DNA of 64,000 bases from Conus ventricosus. Its lineage: Eukaryota > Mollusca > Gastropoda > Neogastropoda > Conidae. The stretch is from the NCBI GenBank assembly GCA_018398815.1, contig CM031604.1, positions 51,605,368 through 51,669,367 of the forward strand, read 5' to 3'. Under the pieces are notes generated by a model, which searched no databases, was not told the DNA's origin, and saw only the letters and a program-made list of their open reading frames with translations. Shown one piece after another: positions 57,306 to 64,000 of the stretch. Each line of letters begins with the position of its first letter. Positions within the stretch are counted from its first letter, which is position 1. The position numbers were made by a program, and so were the translations under genes.

Positions 57306-57566
57306 ACAAACTTAATTAGCCACATCGTTACGGCGCGCAAGACTACACCGTGCTGACAGCGCCAATAAACAGACTTAATTAGCCACATCGTTACGGCGCG
57401 CACAGACTACACCGTGCTGACAGCGCCAATAAACAACTTAATTAGCCACATCGTTACGGCGCGCAAGACTACACCGTGCCGACAGTGCCAATAAACAAAC
57501 TTAATTAGCCACATCGTTACGGCGCGCAAGACTAACACCGTGCTGACAGCGCCAATAAACAGACTT
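57306..57566. repeat. Tandem repeat of about 63 bp, four copies
   Basis: Unit with ACTTAATTAGCCACATCGTT, ACGGCGCGCA and GCTGACAGCGCCAATAAAC, followed by a CA microsatellite. Confidence 0.9.
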
Positions 57567-57596
57567 GTAAATTCAAGAATCGGATGTTCGCACTCG

Positions 57597-57610
57597 CACA
57601 CACATGCACG

Positions 57611-57671
<61 letters not shown>

Positions 57672-57680
57672 GCGCGCGCA
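57597..57680. repeat. (CA)n and (CG)n microsatellite
   Basis: CA repeats with short CG blocks at both ends. Confidence 0.95.
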
Positions 57681-59550
57681 ATATTATCCTGAATCGTACA
57701 TTTTAACTTTCTTCCGTCTTGTCTGCATACATTCATGCGTAAATACTACAAGTGCGAACTGTGGCGATTCGTTTTGCAAGTCACTTTAAATAAAATCTTC
57801 GCATAGGCTCGGCAATGACCGTGTTTATGTGGCAGACATGGCCACGAGCTGTCGCTCACTCGTTGACGTTGACAGCAACAAAATAATAAGACAACGCAAC
57901 ACGTGTTTCCACGTCGTAAAAAGATGCGGCTCTTTCCTCGCACGTTCATACTATATTCATTAGTGTGTGTGTGTGTGCGAGAGAGAGAGAGAGAGCTAGT
58001 GTGCGTGTGTTGGTTGGTCTTCAGCTTAACGTTGCTTCACTAAAGGCGACATTAGATAAGTACGTCCTAATTTACACACAGAAACGCGCGCACGCGCGTG
58101 CACACACATACACACAACCATGCACTCGCACACAAAGAAATTTTTTTTTTTAAAGGAGGGGGTGTAATAGAGGTGGACTAGTCAAAAAGTGCTGTAGAGT
58201 GTGGCAAGTGCGCACGCGCGATTGCGTGTGTGCGCACGCGCGTTTACATGACTGCGTGTTAAAAGACATGTTTGAGAAAGCAGCCTCAAAAAGTATAGAT
58301 CAGTGTGGACCAGTCACAAATTTCCTTGGTATTTAAGCAATACGGGAACGAACTGTTTCATTTGGTTACAAGAAAAAAAAGATGTGTGTGTGTGTGTTTG
58401 TATGTACGGAATTTTTTTTTTTGTTTACCTGGTTGGAAGGCGTCCGTTTCCTTTCTATATAGCACAGATGGTTATTTAAACTCCCCCCCCCCCCCCCTTT
58501 TTTTTTTTTTCTCTCCAGATTTTCAGTAATCACTGTCGGTCAGTTTTTCTACGTGCTTTGAAGCTAATTCCATGCACATGACTAAAATAAAATGGACCAT
58601 AGCTTTCGCGTAATAATGGTAAACGGTGAAACTGAACTCACTCTGAACAACATTTTGCCTCCCTTCTGCCACTCCCTCTTCGCTGTTATGTCAACTTGGT
58701 CAAAGTAAATTGAACGAGGAATCCTCCAGAATTTGATCTCTGTATCCTGTTAACATTACTGAAAAAGAATTAAGCGACTGCTTTCGATGATCATTTCAGG
58801 TCGTGTCTATTTGTAATTTCAGAGACTGGAATGCCCGGACAACTGGTTCAGAATGAACACAGAATAGGACTTGGACTTATTTTCCTAAACTTGAGGTTGT
58901 TTTTTTTTCACTAAGCCATCAGAATCGAAGTTAGGCCAAACTGCGGCCGCAGATTGACATGTTTGATCCAATAGAAAAGAAAAGGGGGGTGGGGGGGGGG
59001 GGGGAGATTAAAAACTATTTTCAATTCAGATATTAAGAACGCTAAAACCTGCACGTATCTCCATTGTAAATTAATCCGTAAATGTTCTTTATGATCAGGA
59101 TGCTTGTCTTCAATGCGGGATCTGACATGACTTTCTAATTTAAGATACATATGAAAAAAATATGAAATTGAGCTCTGAAGTTCCAAAAAATGGTATAGGA
59201 ACGAAAAATAGCACAATTAACGAGTCTTCATTCTCCTAACAGAAATATTAAGCTGAAAGAGTACCCGGAATGAAACGGGACTTCACGTGCTTAGGAAAAC
59301 AATGTGTGCGAACGCGATAGGGCAGTGCAATACATAACATCACTCAGAAAGCCCAGTGTAGAGGAGTACGGCAGGAAATGTGTTGTTATACATGCACAAA
59401 AGTTGTAGGCCTACCCTAAGCAATTATCACTCGCGCGCGGGCAGTTTGCATGCGTGTCGAAAACGAAAAGGTTTGGTAGGTCTGACAGATAGTTTTATTT
59501 TGGAACCCGAGTGTGGGTTTCCCAGTTATTAAATCTGAACATCACAGAAA
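57681..59550. other. Unassigned sequence with short microsatellites
   Basis: No gene seen. GT/GA run at about 57963-57994; CA-rich and ACGCGC stretches at 58080-58130 and 58205-58240; C run and T run at about 58483-58511; G run at about 58985-59004. Confidence 0.4.
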
Positions 59551-59556
59551 TCCACT

Positions 59557-59557
<1 letters not shown>

Positions 59558-59589
<32 letters not shown>

Positions 59590-59644
59590 GTGTGTGTGTG
59601 TATGTGCGCGCGTGCGTGCGTGCGCGTGTAAGAGAGAGATGGAC

Positions 59645-59695
<51 letters not shown>

Positions 59696-59762
59696 ACACA
59701 GAGACAGAAAGAGTCGAGTGTATATGTCGTCAGTGTGTTTGACCGTGTGTGTGTGTGTTTGA

Positions 59763-59803
<41 letters not shown>

Positions 59804-60020
59804 GCGGTATGCGTGTATTCCAGTGTGTGTCACGAAACTGAAACGTAAACTGTGTACACGTACACGTGAATGTGCACAATATGTGTGCGTGCGTGTGTAT
59901 GCGTTCGTGCGCGTGCATGCGTGGTGCAATATGTGTTAAAATGCGCATGTGTGTGCTCAAGTGTGTGTCTTGAGAGAGAGAGCGAGAGCAAAGAGAGAGA
60001 GAGAGAGTTTAGGTCAAACA
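59558..60020. repeat. Long GT/GA microsatellite cluster
   Basis: GT runs at about 59558-59615, 59738-59802 and 59880-59970 alternate with GA runs at about 59632-59695 and 59972-60007. Frames here are compositional. Confidence 0.95.
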
Positions 60021-60224
60021 AGATAAACACATGTTCAATAACCGAGTTTGCAGAACACGAGAGAAACCTGACAGAGTAATATCATCTAGTGATGACGGTA
60101 ATCAATGAGCGCTTTGAACTCTGTCTTTACAGAAAAAAAATTAAACGATTTACTGAATAAACTGTGTCATGTAAAATCACGTTCACAAATACTTCTCTAC
60201 TAGCAGAGCCACCAGTTCACAGCG

Positions 60225-60300
60225 GATGAGACAAGACAAGACAAGACAAAATTCTTTATTTACGAGGATAATAGATACGCACTGACGCGCTATTTTACAT
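60225..60300. mobile_element. Possible retroposon end with ACAAG repeats
   Basis: GACAAGACAAGACAAGACAA followed by ATTCTTTATTTACGAGGATA resembles the short-repeat tail of a retroposon 3' end in reverse orientation. No body is recognisable. Confidence 0.35.
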
Positions 60301-60347
60301 CCAGTCCTCGCCATGAGTAGGGACTACAACATGCAATGAAATGAAAT

Positions 60348-60349
<2 letters not shown>

Positions 60350-60397
<48 letters not shown>

Positions 60398-60412
60398 CGA
60401 GAGCGAGAGAGA
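60350..60412. repeat. (GT)n-(GA)n microsatellite
   Basis: Directly visible dinucleotide runs. Confidence 0.95.
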
Positions 60413-60451
60413 GACGGAAAGGGGTGGGGTGGGGCGCCACGAATATGTATA

Positions 60452-61954
60452 CCGAGAGGCAATGAAAACGCAATCCCCATTTCGTCCCCGAAAAATGTCA
60501 CCTCAGCCAAAATAATGTGAATTATGCACGAGGCATGCAACCTAGCACGCGTAGGCCCCCTATGTTGTATTGCGACGATCTGTATTGACAGGCACAGTTG
60601 GGTTCATGACGTCATGAGTAAACCACTCCAACACATCTTTTACTGATAACTGCAAAACACGTGCAACACAGGCATACTGTGATTGCATGCAAACAGCCCA
60701 TGACTGTCCCCTATAAAAACACACATTGGCGTTTTACTGACACTCGTACGCACCATGCCGCGGTTAACTACAGACCAGAGAAATCAAGCCATTGGCATGC
60801 TGAGGGCAGGCACTGCTCACATCAGGGCCGCACAACATTTCAATGTACACCCATCAACCATAACCCGCCTTGCGACTGGGCACCAAAACACTGGAAGTGT
60901 AAACGACCGTCCACGCCCAGGCGTCCAACGTGTGACGACGGCACGACAGGACCGCTACATTGTCACGCAGCACCTCCGGAATCGTTTCCAGCCAGCTGCA
61001 CAAACAGCCCGCAACACTATTGGGACTAGAGAAAGACCAATCAGCAGCCGTACCGTGCGTCGGCGTCTGGCAGCAGCAGGGCTACGGGCACGTCGACCAT
61101 ACCAAGGTCAGATCTTAACCCATCGCCATCAACTAGCACGCCAGCGATGGGCTGCCGCAGGTGGCTTTCTGGGGAACAGGGTTTGGGGGAATGTTGTTTT
61201 TTCGGATGAATCCCGGTTCAATGTCTTTCCCGGATGGCCGTGATCGTGTGTATCGACGTCAGGGTGAACGTTTTGCGCAACCCTGTGTCATTGAGCGAGA
61301 TCGTTATGGGGGTGGAGGGGTAATGGTCTGGGGTGCCATAAATGCTCAATTTCGATCGGAGCTTGTGTTTGTGCCAGGCAACTTGACGGCAAGGCGTTAT
61401 ATTGACACTGTTCTTGAGCCAGTTCTTCTTCCTCTCTGGAGACAGCATGGTGGCAACAGACTAGTGTTTCAGCAGGACAATGCTCGACCCCACACAGCCG
61501 TTCTCACACGAAATTTCCTTCGGGACAGCAATGTGGATGTCATGCAGTGGCCCTCCGTGTCCCCAGACATGAATCCCATTGAACATTTGTGGGACGAACT
61601 TGGACGACGTGTGCAAGGTCAGCAGAATCCCCCAACTACCGTTGCTGAGCTCACCCAAGCATTGCAGCATCACTGGAACGTGATACCGATCCGTATCATC
61701 CGTCGTTTGTGCGCTTCAATGCCCCGACGTTTGCAAGCTTGTGTTCGTGCTCAAGGGGGACAGACCAGATATTGACAGTGTATTCCTTCTGTCGCGCCTA
61801 AATGGGCTTCACTTCAGGCGAATGTGCACCTGTTATAGGCAAACTAATGTACAGTGGTCGCACTTTTGTCACACGTATTTGCTTTGATGTGCGTTTGTTT
61901 CATTTCAATAAAATTGTCAGTTGACAATGGAATTGCGTTTTCTTTGCCTCTCAG
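60452..61954 (+). mobile_element. Tc1-like DNA transposon, nearly intact
   Basis: A 1.5-kb element with short inverted ends: GAGAGGCAATGAAAACGCAA near 60454 and, at the other end, the complement of GAGAGGCAAAGAAAACGCAA (61932-61952). TA flanks both sides (60450-60451 and 61955-61956). It carries one transposase gene. AATAAA at about 61908 follows the gene. Confidence 0.85.
60755..61775 (+). CDS. Tc1/mariner-superfamily transposase (one frameshift)
   Basis: Cuts and pastes the element at TA sites. The ATG at 60755 opens MPRLTTDQRNQAIGMLRAG, with an N-terminal paired-type helix-turn-helix region (AAQHFNVHPSTITRL, about residues 27-41) and a basic GRPRP-like hook (NDRPRPG, about 51-57). The catalytic core has FSDESRF (about 153), QQDNARPHT (about 243) and PDMNPIEHLWDELG (about 270-283): a DD34E-type triad. 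A single-base shift near 61227, just after the first Asp, breaks the frame; the second frame runs cleanly to the TGA at 61775. About 340 residues, the normal length. All catalytic residues are present. Confidence 0.92.
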
Positions 61955-61956
61955 TA

Positions 61957-64000
61957 TATATGGTTTCACTGATAGTAACAGAGGCATAACATTTAGCTTT
62001 GTACACAATACCCTCAAAAACACGGAAGCAGGTTAAACATAATGAATGCAAGTTCAGAAGCAACCATTACAAAATCCATTGTTTAAAACAGCAGCATCCA
62101 TGACAATTGTAGCCGGGTGCTAACAGTGTTTGTTTTTATTTTGGTTACTTTTCGTGGATGAAAATGTTTTGTTCGAGAGTTATCTTCCCCTTACCTCCCT
62201 TGGTCGAATCTCATTTATTTTATTGTGTAAATTCTTTAAATCATGAATACCTCAGAACCTACATAGTTGTATGTACGTCGCTAAAGTCACAAAAATTAAT
62301 GTATTTGATTCATTACAACCGTACTGGGCTGAGAAGCCCATATTTTCTCTAAACTGGTATTTCGCACGAGCAATCTTGGCGCCATTTTCAATTGTCTGTC
62401 GAATGAACATTGAATAATTCTTGATTTTACAAAAAGTAAGAGGAAAACCGAAAAATCTGAAGATGCATGTTAAAAGTAATGTCCATGAGCTCTCATTTCG
62501 TATATCGCATGCTTACGATCTTTTCCGCACAGGCTTGCGACTATACGAAATGACTGACAGCGCCGGTCCCTTTAGCGAGTCGCCTTCTTTGTTTACTGTC
62601 GGAGTTTTGATCTGAATTGTCGTTTCATGAACTTCGGACTTCTCGATCGAAATCTTGCTTATGACTCCATTTCTGTTATGAATACAACTGAAAATGTGTA
62701 GAATTTATTATTTAACAGACCGTTTCAACAGAGTATTTTTCAGTTGAAAATTGTGTCAAAAGTGGGTGCCGACGGCCCAAGCGAAGTGGAAAGTCAGTTG
62801 TGTTTTCTAGTAATTTTTAATAACAGAATTCTCCACTTAGACACTGTCTCGGAAAATGAAAGTTATATGTATAAAAAGAGCAAGATGCCAGCTTTTTATT
62901 CATTACAAAACTATTTCACGCTGTTTAGTATTTTTCATCGAAATAAAGGAAAATATGACGTAAGCTTGTTAAAAGTGGCTTCACTCTGGGAGATTAATCA
63001 GCAATGATTAAGTACAGGAACAAAATTGTCAAATGTGACTTACTGCATTTTATTCCTTGTGTTCTGAGGTTTTCATCGATAGTAAATATGTGTTAATAGT
63101 CTGAACGGACAGCGAGCCAGACAACACTGAAGCCGCGATAGAAAACACAAATTTATGTTGGTTCCGGCCTCGCGAGGCTCGTTTCGTCTTCGGCACCGTG
63201 GTGCTGGCTTTGCGGTCCGGTACGGTGTTATAAAAGTAGAGCGTGGTGTGAGAATGGAGCAGAGTGTTCCCCTAGAGTTCCATGATGTGAGCGGACTGGC
63301 GTGAGAGGCAGAGAGAGAGTGCTCAGTGCGCTGAGTGCGTTCCTGGTTTGAGCCCTTGCCATGGGAGAGAAATAAAAGGAGAAAAACTGCTTCGTCCACT
63401 GTGTCTTCTTGACTGGCTGCTGTCCCTTGGTTCCTGCACTTCTCACCATCTGCCTGTCTTCACCTGCACACCCTTACCCCTCCACACCATCACACAATAA
63501 TAAACCGTCCCGTCTCTCTCTCTCTCTCTCGAGCGCGCGCGATGCAATCAATCATGTCTGCTGTGGCATTAAAAGTTTGGTTTACACAACTGAATTATGA
63601 AGATAAAGAACTCCTTGACCATGTGAATAGAGCTTAAACAACAATTCCACTTATTTACTTTATCTTATCAGCGACAGCTACAGATGCAGAAAATGTGACA
63701 GTTACATGTTAACAGATCTTGGACACATGTAATTATGACGCAACCTACTTTAGCAAAGTTCAAAACATTTGGGACACCCCTTAAACAAAATCAAACCAGT
63801 CTCAAATAAAATTCATGCCATATTCACTGCAAATACGGTATGTGTGTCAACCTCGGGGTATGTCAGTGGAGGAAGGACTAGCGCACAGCCCAAACACACT
63901 CACAGCTTGCTTACAATCTCATTCATATATCATGCATTCGTCACATCAAACCACTAGTAAAGTCTATAACTTTACTACACATAATCATGGAAGAAAACAT
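61957..64000. other. Unassigned right end of the window
   Basis: No recognised gene. At about 63100-63470 there is a TATAAAAG (63229), transcript-like sequence and AATAAAAGG (63371), which could be a solo LTR or a promoter and polyadenylation pair, but no ends or target duplication could be fixed. A CT/CG microsatellite lies at about 63513-63541. Confidence 0.35.

Overview
This window is animal genomic DNA. It has no operons or ribosome-binding-site architecture. It carries tRNA-headed SINEs, non-LTR retrotransposon fragments, abundant microsatellites and minisatellites, poly-C tracts, a Ty3/Gypsy LTR retrotransposon, a Tc1-like transposon and a large virus-like DNA transposon. The repeat style suggests an invertebrate, plausibly a mollusc, but the species cannot be read from the sequence.

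The most striking object is a Polinton/Maverick-type element (also called adintovirus-like) of about 16.1 kb, at 764-16859. It is bounded by an inverted repeat of about 85 bp and flanked on both sides by the 5-bp direct repeat ACATC. About sixteen genes can be traced from 3509 to 16730: a protein-primed family-B DNA polymerase, a retroviral-type integrase, an A32/FtsK-like packaging ATPase, a probable major capsid protein, and a set of small membrane or virion-type proteins. Genes sit in divergent blocks that meet at two convergent overlaps (6657-6897 and 13268-13326). Almost every long gene is broken by single-base indels while its catalytic motifs remain intact. This suggests either recent decay or an uncorrected long-read consensus.

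From 16.9 to 35 kb no complete gene is recognisable. There are tRNA-headed SINEs (one full copy with a 16-bp target duplication), a LINE 3' end, satellites, and four splice-bounded candidate exons on the minus strand between 23.7 and 30.1 kb that may belong to a host gene.

From 35.8 to 51 kb the assembly is disturbed. A block at 35811-36965 recurs at 46785-47975, and a block at 45210-46684 recurs at 49485-50960, on either side of an exactly 100-N gap. This looks like two haplotypes placed in tandem. The 7.7 kb at 37475-45210 has abnormal homopolymer inflation and should not be annotated. The second haplotype carries a Ty3/Gypsy element (50966-56180, LTRs of about 195 bp, 5-bp duplication GTGTT). 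The first contig appears to end in the empty insertion site.

From 56 to 64 kb there are 48-bp and about 63-bp tandem repeats, long microsatellites, a nearly intact Tc1-like transposon (60452-61954) flanked by TA, and otherwise unassigned sequence.
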